The notes below the pieces were generated by a model, which was given only the letters and a program-made list of their open reading frames with translations, was not told the origin of the DNA and made no database searches. From Vicinamibacteria bacterium (GTDB taxonomy: Bacteria > Acidobacteriota > Vicinamibacteria > Fen-336): a DNA stretch of 64,000 nt. This document shows positions 40,166 to 48,132 of the stretch, piece after piece (positions within the stretch are counted from its first letter, which is position 1; each line of letters begins with the position of its first letter). The stretch spans positions 1-64,000 of the forward strand of contig DATMML010000012.1 of NCBI GenBank assembly GCA_035570235.1, in the 5' to 3' direction. The translations under genes and the position numbers were made by a program.

Positions 40166-41059
40166 TCAGCGGGTCAGCACCTCCACTCCCTCGCTCCCCA
40201 CGTACAGTGTGTGCTCGGCCTGGGCGACCGCCCGGCCGCTGGATTCGACGAGGGGGGCGTAAGCCGACAGCCGTCCCCGGGCGAGAAGCGCGGCCAGGGT
40301 CTCCTCCACCAGCGACCGCGGAAAGCCGGCCAAGTCCCGCCGGGCGAAGGGGAGGCCGTTTCTGGCCTCGAGGGCGGCGAGGATGCCCGGCTCCAAGCCG
40401 GACCCGTTCCTTGGACCGGGGGGGAGACGGAAGACCTCGGGTGCGCCCTCCTCAGCCACGAGGCCAAGGCCGTCGGTGGCGAAGGGCTCGATGGCCAAGA
40501 CCGCGCCCACCACGAGCCGGTCCTCCGACTCCTCGGGGACGTTCGGAATAGGGGGCGGGCAGTGGACCGTCCAGCGGCCCACGTGGTGGCCGCAGAGGTT
40601 TCGCATCGGGCGCAGCTCGTAGCGGCGGAGGGTCGCTTCGATGGCGGCCGAGACCCGGCGCACCCGGACCCCGGGTCCGGCCGCGGCAATGGCGGCCTCC
40701 AGGGCCGCCCCCGCTGCCTCCACTAGGCGCCGACCTTCCGGCCGATCCCCCACGTTCACGGTGAGGGCGGTGTCCACGACGTACCCGTCGATGTGAACCC
40801 CGATGTCGAGCTTGGCCAGATCCCCTTCCGCGTAGACGGTCTGGTCCTCCGGGGACGGACAGTAGTGCGCGGCCACGTGGTTGCGCGAAGACTGAGCGGG
40901 AAAGGCGATGGCGGCGCCCCGGCGACGGATCTCGTGCTCCGCCGCCTCGCACACCTCGCGGAGCGAGGCCCCGGGCACTATGAGGCGCGCCCCCATGTCG
41001 CGCGCGGCGGCCGCCACCCGGCCGGCCTCCCGCAGCGTTTCGAGGACGGAGGGGGACAA
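40166..41059 (-). CDS. Type II (archaeal-type) methionine aminopeptidase
   Basis: M24 metallopeptidase of 297 aa with a TTG start. Metal-site segments are KLDIGVHIDGYVVDTALT (two Asp), NLCGHHVGRWTVH (His), AIEPFATDG (Glu) and the final AEHT (Glu). The insertion between the fourth and fifth ligand segments and the NHVAAHYCPSPEDQ block are features of MAP-II enzymes of archaea and eukaryotes, whereas most bacteria use the shorter MAP-I. It would remove initiator Met from new proteins. It lies 7 nt downstream of the DHH phosphoesterase stop on the same strand, so the two are probably co-transcribed. Whether a bacterial-type map also exists cannot be seen here. Confidence 0.85.
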   Translation of the reverse strand: MSPSVLETLREAGRVAAAARDMGARLIVPGASLREVCEAAEHEIRRRGAAIAFPAQSSRNHVAAHYCPSPEDQTVYAEGDLAKLDIGVHIDGYVVDTALTVNVGDRPEGRRLVEAAGAALEAAIAAAGPGVRVRRVSAAIEATLRRYELRPMRNLCGHHVGRWTVHCPPPIPNVPEESEDRLVVGAVLAIEPFATDGLGLVAEEGAPEVFRLPPGPRNGSGLEPGILAALEARNGLPFARRDLAGFPRSLVEETLAALLARGRLSAYAPLVESSGRAVAQAEHTLYVGSEGVEVLTR

Positions 41060-41066
41060 GACCCGC

Positions 41067-41963
41067 CTAGCCGTCCTTCCGCATGATCGCGATCATCTCC
41101 GCTATCCGGGCCTCGGCCGTGGCCGCGGGCAGCAGGCAGGTTCCAGCACCCTTGTGGCCCCCGCCCCCGTAGGTTGACATGAGCATGCCCACGTTGGTGC
41201 GGCTGGTGCGGTTGAAGATCGAGTGCCCGACGGCGGCCGCTACGTGCTCGCGGCTCGGCCCCCAGTGCACGCGCAAGGAGATGTTGGCCCGGGGGAAGAG
41301 GGTGTAGACGATGAAGCGGTTGCCCACCGGAATCGGGTTCACCTCCCGGAAGTCTGTAAAGACCACGTTCCCCTCGAGGCGCGAGTTGGCGACCGTGGCC
41401 TGGCGAAACTCCGCGTCTTGCTCCTTGATCCGGCCCACCCTCCGCTGCACCTCGGGGAGGGTCAGGATCTCCTCGATGGGCCGGGTCTTCACCCAGTTCA
41501 CGAGCCGCAGGAAGTAATCCTGGTAGGCCCCGAGGCCGGTGCGGGGGTCGAGGGTATAGCCGAGGAGGATGTAGTCCTTGGGGTCGAGGACATCTTCGAT
41601 GTTGAGCTGGGCCGAGTCCAACCGGTCTGTCTCCGCGAGCAGGCGCTCGTAGCTCTGAATACGCGGGTTCCGGGCGATGTAGTACTCGTAGACCACCCGG
41701 GCCGCGCTGGGGGAGAGGCCGTAGCGGCCCTCGAATTTCTCGGGAGGGCGCTCGTTGCTCTCCGTCAGCAGGTGGTGGTCGAACCACTTGCCGCAGCCGG
41801 ACTGGTAGGGCAGGTTGGCCAGGATGTCGTCCTCGGTGATGGCGAGCCGTTTGTCGGTGACGTCCTGGGGGTGGACGAGCAGGATCTCGTCGATCTCCTC
41901 CGAACTCGTGATGATGACCGCGCACGTCAGGCCGTCCAGGTCCCCGCGTGTCACCAGGCGCAT
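41067..41963 (-). CDS. DHH/DHHA1 family phosphoesterase
   Basis: Predicted metal-dependent phosphohydrolase of 298 aa. It begins MRLVTRGDLDGLTCAVI (an early Asp motif), then has the DHH signature KWFDHHLLTE. The C-terminal DHHA1 signature is TYGGGGHKGAGTCLLP. The family includes exopolyphosphatases, oligoribonucleases (NrnA) and cyclic-di-AMP phosphodiesterases. The GGGGHKGAGT loop would accept nucleotide or phosphate substrates, but the exact one cannot be chosen. It is the upstream gene of the pair with the methionine aminopeptidase. Confidence 0.8.
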   Translation of the reverse strand: MRLVTRGDLDGLTCAVIITSSEEIDEILLVHPQDVTDKRLAITEDDILANLPYQSGCGKWFDHHLLTESNERPPEKFEGRYGLSPSAARVVYEYYIARNPRIQSYERLLAETDRLDSAQLNIEDVLDPKDYILLGYTLDPRTGLGAYQDYFLRLVNWVKTRPIEEILTLPEVQRRVGRIKEQDAEFRQATVANSRLEGNVVFTDFREVNPIPVGNRFIVYTLFPRANISLRVHWGPSREHVAAAVGHSIFNRTSRTNVGMLMSTYGGGGHKGAGTCLLPAATAEARIAEMIAIMRKDG

Positions 41964-42030
41964 GGCTGACCTCCCCGGGTGGGAAGCCGCATCCTACCGC
42001 CGGGCCGCTCTGCGATCAATGAAAGACCCT

Positions 42031-42069
42031 GAAAAGCGAAAACGCCCGGAGCCTCGCGGCCCCGGGCGT
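42031..42069 (-). terminator. Rho-independent terminator of cspA
   Basis: Read on the minus strand, ACGCCCGG, a 12-nt loop and CCGGGCGT form an 8-bp stem, followed by TTTCGCTTTTC. It begins 25 nt after the cspA stop, the normal position for an intrinsic terminator. Confidence 0.75.
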
Positions 42070-42093
42070 CCCTAGGTTCAGTGGTATGAGCCT

Positions 42094-42297
42094 TTAGGCG
42101 ATCTTGGTGACGTTGGCGGCCCGAGGTCCCTTCGGGCTATCCACGACCTCGAACCGTACCTTGTCACCCTCGTTGAGGGTCCGGAAACCCTCGGCGCGAA
42201 TCTCGGAGTGGTGGACGAACACGTCCGGCCCTCCCTCGCGAGACAAGAAACCGAAACCCTTGGACTCGTTGAACCACTTAACCGTGCCTTCGATCAT
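42094..42297 (-). CDS. cspA: Cold-shock protein
   Basis: Single cold-shock domain of 67 aa. RNP-1 reads KGFGFLSR and RNP-2 reads DVFVHHSE. The N-terminus [17 protein letters not shown] is typical. It binds single-stranded RNA/DNA and acts as an RNA chaperone. A long AGGAGG-to-ATG spacing (11 nt) and a GC-rich hairpin upstream (42360-42378) suggest a structured leader, common in cold-shock genes, but a cold-shock box was not recognised. A clear terminator follows. Confidence 0.92.
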   Translation of the reverse strand: MIEGTVKWFNESKGFGFLSREGGPDVFVHHSEIRAEGFRTLNEGDKVRFEVVDSPKGPRAANVTKIA

Positions 42298-42685
42298 GAA
42301 CGTGCAGGCCTCCTTAGCCTTTGCCTAGCGCCACGTCACCTGCGCGCCCACGAACCAAAGCCGCCCACCGTGGGCGGCCTCTTCCGAACGCCAGAGCGGG
42401 GGCAACTAGTGCGACCTGAACGGTATCAGAACGGAGGAAGTCATGTCAAGACCACGGTGACAGTCGTCCCTGCGGGCTCAGGAGGATACGGTCGCCCTCG
42501 CGTCGGCGCCAGGGCGGGCCTGAGTGCGCTCCCGGCCAGCCTCTTCCGGGACCGGCGGAGTCGGTCACCCCGGGGGGGTGATTCGTGGCGGCGGCGTTAG
42601 CCCACGCCGGAGGCGTGGACCCCTGGGGCCTATGGACCTGGCCGGCCCTCCCTCCCGGACTCCGGAATGGGGACGACCGCCCGGT
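42298..42685. other. 388-nt intergenic region upstream of cspA
   Basis: No convincing gene. It contains a perfect GCCGCCCAC-C-GTGGGCGGC hairpin at 42360-42378 in the presumed cspA leader and a five-codon frame at 42443 (MSRPR, stop TGA) with GGAGGAAG before it. The remainder is GC-rich sequence in which I see nothing. Confidence 0.4.
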
Positions 42686-43147
42686 CTACCCGGCGGTTTG
42701 CTCTCTGGAGGGTGGGAGCAGGCCGCCCATGGCCCATCCGAGCGCGCCCGCAATGCCGTTGGTGAGGGTATTCGCCACCAGGCCGCCCACGCGAATCCCG
42801 AGGGCCAAGCCGAAAGGAACCGCCGCCGGCTGGTTCAACGCGGTGGGATAGTTGAAGTAGCTGTGGATCCCCAAGAGGTAGGAGACTACCGTCGAGAGCA
42901 GGACCACGAGCTGGGAGATGACGCCGAACGTCATGGCCAGCCCCACCGCAGGTAGGATCCGGTAGCCCCGCCAGCGGCGGCAGAAGGCAGCATAGAACAG
43001 CGACGAGAACAGCGTCACGATGACGATGCTGACCTTGTCCGTACCTCTCTCGTAGGGAACGCCGAAGAGGCTCATCCCCCACCGCCCGCCGGCCACGATG
43101 GCGAGGATCACCAGATACAGCCGGGCCAGCCTCAGGTTCTCGGCCAT
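42686..43147 (-). CDS. Small integral membrane protein, unknown
   Basis: Protein of 153 aa with about four predicted transmembrane helices: LYLVILAIVAGGRWGMSLFG, VSIVIVTLFSSLFYAAF, ILPAVGLAMTFGVISQLVVLLS and a C-terminal helix LVANTLTNGIAGALGWAMGG. No catalytic motif was recognised. The ATG at 43147 follows CGGAG at 9 nt. It lies 29 nt downstream of another small unknown gene on the same strand. Confidence 0.6.
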   Translation of the reverse strand: MAENLRLARLYLVILAIVAGGRWGMSLFGVPYERGTDKVSIVIVTLFSSLFYAAFCRRWRGYRILPAVGLAMTFGVISQLVVLLSTVVSYLLGIHSYFNYPTALNQPAAVPFGLALGIRVGGLVANTLTNGIAGALGWAMGGLLPPSREQTAG

Positions 43148-43176
43148 GCTAGCTTGCTCCGTTGTAGAGGACGGGG

Positions 43177-43458
43177 TTAGGCCCAGCCGAGGCCGCTGCC
43201 CTCGCGGTGGACCGCCAGGTCACGGGCGAAGGCCTCGAGATCCGTTAGGACCTGGGGGGCCGGGGGACTCGCCAACCCGCAGACGTGGACGCCCTTGACC
43301 TGGGCGGGGTCCAGTGGGTCCCGCCCGGCCTCCGCCTCCCGGGACCGGGTGAGGGCGCGGGCATAGTCCTCGAGCGCCACCTCCCCCGGATCGTCGAGAA
43401 CGAACCCGGCGTGGAACATTAGTTCGTGGCAGCCCGTCCTGGGCTGAAGGCGGCTCAT
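43177..43458 (-). CDS. Hypothetical protein
   Basis: Short protein of about 93 aa, starting MSRLQPRTGCHELMFHAGF (an alternative ATG lies at 43479). It is rich in Ala, Asp and Glu, with a stretch ALTRSREAEAGRDPLDPAQV and no transmembrane helix. I recognise no domain. It lies between a membrane protein gene on the same strand and a divergent kinase gene. Codon use looks ordinary for the region, which supports a real gene, but the evidence is thin. Confidence 0.4.
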   Translation of the reverse strand: MSRLQPRTGCHELMFHAGFVLDDPGEVALEDYARALTRSREAEAGRDPLDPAQVKGVHVCGLASPPAPQVLTDLEAFARDLAVHREGSGLGWA

Positions 43459-43547
43459 GGCGAAGCCCAACCATAGCATAGGCAGGCCGGTTTGACGCTG
43501 CCAGGGCGGCGGGGCTAAAGTGAGGATTCCTTAAATTTCCGGCGCGC

Positions 43548-45050
43548 ATGCCCATCGAGAGCGAGGCCCCCGACTATTTCGGCCGCTACCAGGTCCTGGA
43601 GGAGCTGGGCTCGGGGGCCATGGGCGTGGTCTACCTTTGCGTGGATCCCCGCCTGAGCCGGCCGGTGGCGATCAAGGTCATGCGCCGGTCGGAATTCATG
43701 ACCCCCGCCGAGCAGGAGCAGTACCAGGCTCGCTTCCGGCACGAGGCGGAGGCGGCGGGGCGGATGAACCACCCCGACATCGTCCAGATCTACGACGTGG
43801 GCCCCGCCTACCTGGTCATGGAATTTCTCGAGGGCCAGCCCCTCTCCGTGATCCTCAAAGACGGCTCCGTCTTCAGCGTGCGCAAGGTGTGCGCGCTCGT
43901 CCTGCGGGTCGCCGACTCGATCGACTACGCCCACCGCCACGGCATCGTCCACCGAGACATCAAGCCCGCCAACATCATGATGATGAACGACGGAGGGGTG
44001 AAGGTCATGGACTTCGGGGTGGCCCGGCTGGAGTCCTCCACCCTGACCGCCATTGGCACCATGGTGGGGTCGGTTCGCTACATGTCCCCCGAGCAGATGA
44101 TGGGGGAGAGGGTGGATGGCCGCGCGGACGTGTTCTCCCTGGCTGCGGTGGCCTACGAGCTCCTTACCGGGTGCCCCCCCTTCCCAGGCAAAACCATCAC
44201 TGAGGTAGTGGCGCGGGTCGTCCACGGCAAGCATGTGCCCCCCCGGCAGGCCGACGGGCGGCTTCCGGAGGCCGTGAACGCGGTGTTCGTCCGCGCCTTT
44301 GCCACATCCCCCGCCGACCGGTACCCCCACGCCCTGGACTTCGCGCGCGATCTGCAGACGGCCGCGCAGTCGGTCCTCGATTTGGAGGTCACCTACCCCG
44401 CGGCGGAGGCCTCCCCCACGCGGGCCGAGGCCTCCGCGCCCACCCTGAAGACCGCGCGCACCGCCACTGCCCCCGCCGGCATCCCCGGGGAGAACACGAT
44501 CCCCCACGCCGCCGGCCGGGAGGCGGTGCTCGCCCTCGACAGCGACCCCCCGGGAGCGGAGGTGTACCTGGACGGGCAGCGGCTGGGCCGGGCCCCCCAG
44601 CCCGGACTGGGCGTCTCTTTCGGCCGCCACCAGATACGGATGGAAGCGCGAGGGCGCGCCGGGGTCACCACCGATATCGAGCTAACGGCGGCCCGCCCCC
44701 TCCAGGCCCTGACCTGCACGCTTCCTCTGGCCGTCGCTGGACCGGGAGGTGTCCGCCCCGGTCAGCTCGTGGACTTCGGCCCCGAGGTCACCCCCCCCCG
44801 GCGGATCGCGGGGGAAACCCCGGTCTATTCGGATGCCGCGCGTGAGCGCGGCATCGAGGGATCAGTCGTGGTGGAGGCTTGGATCGGGGAGACGGGCGAC
44901 GTGATCGAGACAGCGCTGATCGAGTCCGCGGGCGGGGCTCTGGACGCTGCCCTCCTGCAGGCAGTGGCGAGATGGAGGTTCGCCCCCGCCACCCTGGGCG
45001 GCGTCCCCGTCTCCGTGCGCCTGATCGTCCGACACGTCTTCCGCCGCTAG
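43548..45050 (+). CDS. Ser/Thr protein kinase with PEGA and TonB C-terminal domains
   Basis: Hanks-type kinase of 500 aa. The ATP loop is GSGAMGVVY, with catalytic Lys43 (VAIKVM), Asp137 in HRDIKPAN and DFG at 155-157; the kinase runs to about residue 275. After a Thr/Ala-rich linker comes a PEGA-like segment near 325-385 (LALDSDPPGAEVYLDGQRLG). Residues 410-500 resemble a TonB C-terminal/energy-transducer domain (TPVYSDAARERGIEGSVVVEAWIG.. ..VARWRFAPAT). No transmembrane helix is visible between kinase and TonB part, so the whole protein appears cytoplasmic. That is unusual, because TonB C-terminal domains normally lie in the periplasm. No ribosome site is obvious. Confidence 0.85.
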   Translation: MPIESEAPDYFGRYQVLEELGSGAMGVVYLCVDPRLSRPVAIKVMRRSEFMTPAEQEQYQARFRHEAEAAGRMNHPDIVQIYDVGPAYLVMEFLEGQPLSVILKDGSVFSVRKVCALVLRVADSIDYAHRHGIVHRDIKPANIMMMNDGGVKVMDFGVARLESSTLTAIGTMVGSVRYMSPEQMMGERVDGRADVFSLAAVAYELLTGCPPFPGKTITEVVARVVHGKHVPPRQADGRLPEAVNAVFVRAFATSPADRYPHALDFARDLQTAAQSVLDLEVTYPAAEASPTRAEASAPTLKTARTATAPAGIPGENTIPHAAGREAVLALDSDPPGAEVYLDGQRLGRAPQPGLGVSFGRHQIRMEARGRAGVTTDIELTAARPLQALTCTLPLAVAGPGGVRPGQLVDFGPEVTPPRRIAGETPVYSDAARERGIEGSVVVEAWIGETGDVIETALIESAGGALDAALLQAVARWRFAPATLGGVPVSVRLIVRHVFRR

Positions 45051-45074
45051 AGAAGGGCGGTTAGGCCCGCCGCC

Positions 45075-45341
45075 TTACTTCTTCTTCGTGTACCAGTCAG
45101 CGTCGATCTTTGTGAATTGGGCCCACTTCTCCGGCAACTCCTCCTGGGGGAAGATCGCCTGGACCGGGCACACGGGCACGCACGCCCCGCAGTCGATGCA
45201 CGTCTCGGGGTCGATGTAGAGCTTGTTCTCGCCCGCGAAGTCCGCTTCGTCCTTCTTGGGGTGGATGCAATCGACCGGGCACACCTCGACGCAGGCCGTG
45301 TCCTTTGTGTTGATGCACGGCTCCGCGATGACGTAGGTCAT
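45075..45341 (-). CDS. fdxA: Seven-iron-type ferredoxin
   Basis: Small electron carrier of 88 aa. It has two cluster regions: a three-cysteine N-terminal set in [21 protein letters not shown] (4Fe/3Fe type) and the [4Fe-4S] motif [12 protein letters not shown]. It fits the FdxA group of 7Fe or 8Fe ferredoxins. The start ATG at 45341 has GGAGG at 7 nt. The leader between a TACGAT hexamer (45401-45396) and the ribosome site contains a near-perfect GC hairpin at 45366-45387. It lies between two kinase genes; a functional link is not implied. Confidence 0.9.
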   Translation of the reverse strand: MTYVIAEPCINTKDTACVEVCPVDCIHPKKDEADFAGENKLYIDPETCIDCGACVPVCPVQAIFPQEELPEKWAQFTKIDADWYTKKK

Positions 45342-45365
45342 GAACGGGTCCTCCTTGACGAGGGT

Positions 45366-45387
45366 CCCCGGGGGCCAGCCCCCGGGG
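45366..45387 (-). promoter_or_regulatory. GC hairpin in the ferredoxin leader
   Basis: CCCCGGGGGC at 45366-45375 and GCCCCCGGGG at 45378-45387 are reverse complements with only two bases between. There is no T-tract on either strand, so it does not look like a terminator. It may be a regulatory leader structure or may protect the mRNA end. Confidence 0.35.
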
Positions 45388-45438
45388 AGGGCTGCATCGT
45401 AGCGCAAAACCGGGCGCGGTTGAAGAGGGCGAAAAGGC

Positions 45439-46959
45439 TCATTGGGTGGCCTCGCGGAAGAGGGCCAGGAGCCGGCCCTCGCTCGGGTTCACGGCCAGGC
45501 CTTTTTTTATCTCCTCCAGGGCCCTGTCCTTGTCGCCCGCGTTCAGCGCCGCTTTCGCGTTCTTTACGCAGGTCTCGATGACGATGGCGGCTTCCGCGTC
45601 TCCGGCCAGGGCTTTGGCAGCGGCGTTGCCGGGGTCGCGCTCCAAGATGGCCCTGGCCACGGCCAGCGCTTCCGCATAGCGGCCCTTCTCGATGAGGTCG
45701 TTGGCGCGATCCATTCGTGCTTCCACGGGGGAGAGGGCGGGCGGGGGCGTCTCCTCCTTCGAGGGAGGAGCCGTTCGCTCCGGAGCGGGCGTGGGGCGTG
45801 TCGGGGGAGCGGAGGGGCCGCCACTGGGTGGCGGTGTCGGCGACAGGGGCAGGGGCGAGGCCGGGAGGACCGGTGCAGCCGTCACCGGGGGGTGGGGAAC
45901 GGGAGCAGGAGGGGAGGGACGCACGAGGACAAGGGCCGCGAAGCCCAAAAGCCCAACCGCGAGCACGCCCAGGGTCCCCGCAATCGCGATGGGCAGACGC
46001 GAGGAGGAGGGGGGGGCGGGAGCGGGCGGGGCGGAGAGGGCGACCGGTGGATCGACGGGGGCGGGGGGGGTCACCCGGGGGGCTGTCTTCACCAACAAGC
46101 CCTGGTCCGCGGCGGTCGTCCAGTCCGCGGACCCCCCCAGGTCCTTCAAGGCTTTCGCGAGGTCGGCGGCCATGGCCTGGGCGTCGGGATAGCGGTCGTC
46201 CGGCTGCTTGGCCACGGAGCGCGCTAGCACCTGGCGGAGTCGTTCCCACCGCCCCCCCTCGGGGATGAGGTCGAGGTTGGGATCCTCCTGCACGATCTTG
46301 AAGAGGAGGGCGACCACGGTGTCCGCCTGGTACGCCTTCTCTCCCGTGACAAGCTCGTAGAGGATGAGCCCAGCCGAGAAGAGGTCGCTGCGTCCGTCGA
46401 CGCTCCGCGCCTGGACCTGCTCGGGGGACATGTAGTTCGGGGTCCCGATCACCATGCCCGCCGCGGTGGCGCCCCCGGCCAGACGAGCCACGCCGAAGTC
46501 CATGATCTTCGCGGGGCGGCCGCGGGGGAGGAAGATGTTGGAGGGCTTCACGTCTCGGTGCACGATGCCGTTCTCGTGGGCGTGTCCGAGCCCGGCCAGA
46601 AGCTGGAGCACGATGGGCAGGGTGACCTTGGGGTCGGGACGAATCCCCGCCTCGATGGCCCGCTGCAAGTCCACTCCCTCCAGCAGCTCCAGGGCCATGA
46701 AGGGCGAGCCCTGATGCTCACCCAGCTCGTAGATGGTGATGATGTTGGGGTGCTGGAGGCGGCCCGCGGCCTTGGCCTCCCGCTGGAATCGACCCCGGGC
46801 GTCGGCGTCGGCCTGGCCCAGGGACATAACCTTCAGCGCCACGTCGCGTTCGAGGGCCTCGTCGCGACCCCGGTAAACGATGCCCATGGCCCCCTGCCCC
46901 AGGAGGCCCAGCACGCGGTAGCGCCCGATGTGCGGGGGCAGGGCCACGGCCGGAATCAT
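45439..46959 (-). CDS. Membrane Ser/Thr protein kinase with C-terminal TPR-like segment
   Basis: Hanks-type kinase of 506 aa. Motifs are [11 protein letters not shown], Lys43 (VALKVM), Asp136 in HRDVKPSN and DFG; the kinase runs to about residue 270. A Pro/Ala-rich juxtamembrane linker leads to one transmembrane helix near 325-348 ([25 protein letters not shown]). A long Pro/Thr-rich outer segment and a C-terminal helical TPR-like part follow (..[27 protein letters not shown]..). This is the topology of PknB-like receptors with a periplasmic sensor. No PASTA repeats are present. The ATG at 46959 opens away from the dtd gene. Confidence 0.88.
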   Translation of the reverse strand: MIPAVALPPHIGRYRVLGLLGQGAMGIVYRGRDEALERDVALKVMSLGQADADARGRFQREAKAAGRLQHPNIITIYELGEHQGSPFMALELLEGVDLQRAIEAGIRPDPKVTLPIVLQLLAGLGHAHENGIVHRDVKPSNIFLPRGRPAKIMDFGVARLAGGATAAGMVIGTPNYMSPEQVQARSVDGRSDLFSAGLILYELVTGEKAYQADTVVALLFKIVQEDPNLDLIPEGGRWERLRQVLARSVAKQPDDRYPDAQAMAADLAKALKDLGGSADWTTAADQGLLVKTAPRVTPPAPVDPPVALSAPPAPAPPSSSRLPIAIAGTLGVLAVGLLGFAALVLVRPSPPAPVPHPPVTAAPVLPASPLPLSPTPPPSGGPSAPPTRPTPAPERTAPPSKEETPPPALSPVEARMDRANDLIEKGRYAEALAVARAILERDPGNAAAKALAGDAEAAIVIETCVKNAKAALNAGDKDRALEEIKKGLAVNPSEGRLLALFREATQ

Positions 46960-46992
46960 ATCGAAAACCCGATCGCCCGGGGATTATCGGGC

Positions 46993-47022
46993 TTGACGCC
47001 GGCCTGGTCCTCGCCCTAGGGT
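46993..47022 (+). promoter_or_regulatory. Promoter of dtd, probably leaderless
   Basis: TTGACG (46993-46998), an 18-nt spacer and TAGGGT (47017-47022) stand 7 nt before the GTG start of dtd. Transcription would begin at or next to the start codon, leaving no ribosome site. Confidence 0.6.
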
Positions 47023-47029
47023 CCTCCTC

Positions 47030-47479
47030 GTGCGCGCGGTGGTGCAGCGGGTGTCAGAGGCTTCCGTCCGCGTGGAGCATGAGACGGTGAGCCGGATCGG
47101 TCCCGGCCTCCTCGTGCTCCTAGGCGTGGGGCAGGGGGATGGGGAGAGCGACGCCGACGCCCTCTCGGACAAGACGCTCAACCTTCGCATTTTCCCCGAC
47201 GAGGGCGGGCAGATGAACCGCTCGGTCCTGGACCTCAAGGGAGAGATCCTGGTCGTCTCGCAGTTCACCCTCTACGGGGACGCCCGCAAGGGCCGGCGGC
47301 CCTCCTACCTGGAAGCCGCGCCCCCCGCGGTGGCCAGCCCTCTGTACGAGCGCTACCTGGCGGGCCTCCGACCCTCCGGCCTGCGCGTGGCGACGGGTGT
47401 CTTTGGAGCCATGATGGACGTGGCCCTCGTGAACCAGGGGCCGGTGACCCTGCTCTTGGACAGCCGCCGCACCTTCTGA
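47030..47479 (+). CDS. dtd: D-aminoacyl-tRNA deacylase
   Basis: Quality-control enzyme of 149 aa that hydrolyses D-amino acids, and glycine mischarged on tRNA-Ala, from tRNA. Diagnostic motifs are [16 protein letters not shown] at the start, [18 protein letters not shown] (SQFTLYG motif) and the C-terminal [18 protein letters not shown] (NxGPVT motif with the trans-Pro). Length matches the family (about 145-150 aa). The start is GTG, directly behind a promoter-like element. It is convergent with the DUF4337 gene. Confidence 0.95.
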   Translation: MRAVVQRVSEASVRVEHETVSRIGPGLLVLLGVGQGDGESDADALSDKTLNLRIFPDEGGQMNRSVLDLKGEILVVSQFTLYGDARKGRRPSYLEAAPPAVASPLYERYLAGLRPSGLRVATGVFGAMMDVALVNQGPVTLLLDSRRTF

Positions 47480-47541
47480 CCCGCGCCCGGGATGCCGGGA
47501 CCCGCGCCGCCCGCGGGCCCCGGACTCCCCGGGACCTACCC

Positions 47542-48132
47542 TCAAAGGAACGGTAGCCTGAAGATGAGGAAGAAGCCGTTGAGGCCCAAGGCCAGGCCCA
47601 GCGCGGCCGCGGCCATGGAGGCGTAGAAGATGGGCCGGGCCCCGGTCAGGATGGACATGGAGGCCAGCACGATCGCGATCTGGAGGAGGACCTCCCCGAA
47701 GTCGAAGTAGGGGTCCCGGCGGCGATAGAGGTCGCGTTCCTTCTCCAGCTCCTTGGCCTTCTCCTCGATCTCCTTCTTCTCTTCCGCATAGCGCTCCGAT
47801 TCCTTGGTCACTTTCTCTAGGAGCGCTTCCTTGTGCTGCCGGGCCTCCGGGGTGAGGCCCGGACCCTTCTCTAGGAGCTCGGACTCCAGCCGCATCTTCT
47901 CGATCCGGTACAGGTGCTCCCGCATGGCCTTGGACTGGTAGAAGGCCCACTGGTCGGAGGCCTGCTGCTGGGAAAGGGATACCTCCTTGGTCGCGTTGTT
48001 CCCCCCCAGCGACACCACGGCCAGGAAGACCGCGATCACCGCGGTGGTGAGGGCGGTGCGGCGGGTGAAGGACTTCCCCTTGGCCTCCTCCAACTCCTCC
48101 GGATTCGGCAGTTCCACTTCGTGCTTGGTCAT
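47542..48132 (-). CDS. DUF4337 membrane protein
   Basis: Protein of 196 aa. The head [19 protein letters not shown] is charged. Helix 1 is [22 protein letters not shown] long alpha-helical, Lys/Glu-rich coiled-coil-like segment follows (..[36 protein letters not shown]..). Two C-terminal helices are [20 protein letters not shown] and [22 protein letters not shown]. This layout matches the DUF4337 family of unknown function. Its ATG overlaps the fumC stop as ATGA, so translation is probably coupled. SD-like AGGGAG lies 4 nt before the ATG. Confidence 0.8.
   Translation of the reverse strand: MTKHEVELPNPEELEEAKGKSFTRRTALTTAVIAVFLAVVSLGGNNATKEVSLSQQQASDQWAFYQSKAMREHLYRIEKMRLESELLEKGPGLTPEARQHKEALLEKVTKESERYAEEKKEIEEKAKELEKERDLYRRRDPYFDFGEVLLQIAIVLASMSILTGARPIFYASMAAAALGLALGLNGFFLIFRLPFL

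Noticed and set aside
42443-42460. Five-codon minigene MSRPR with a good ribosome site
   Set aside because: It is too short to support, with no conserved context; probably chance.
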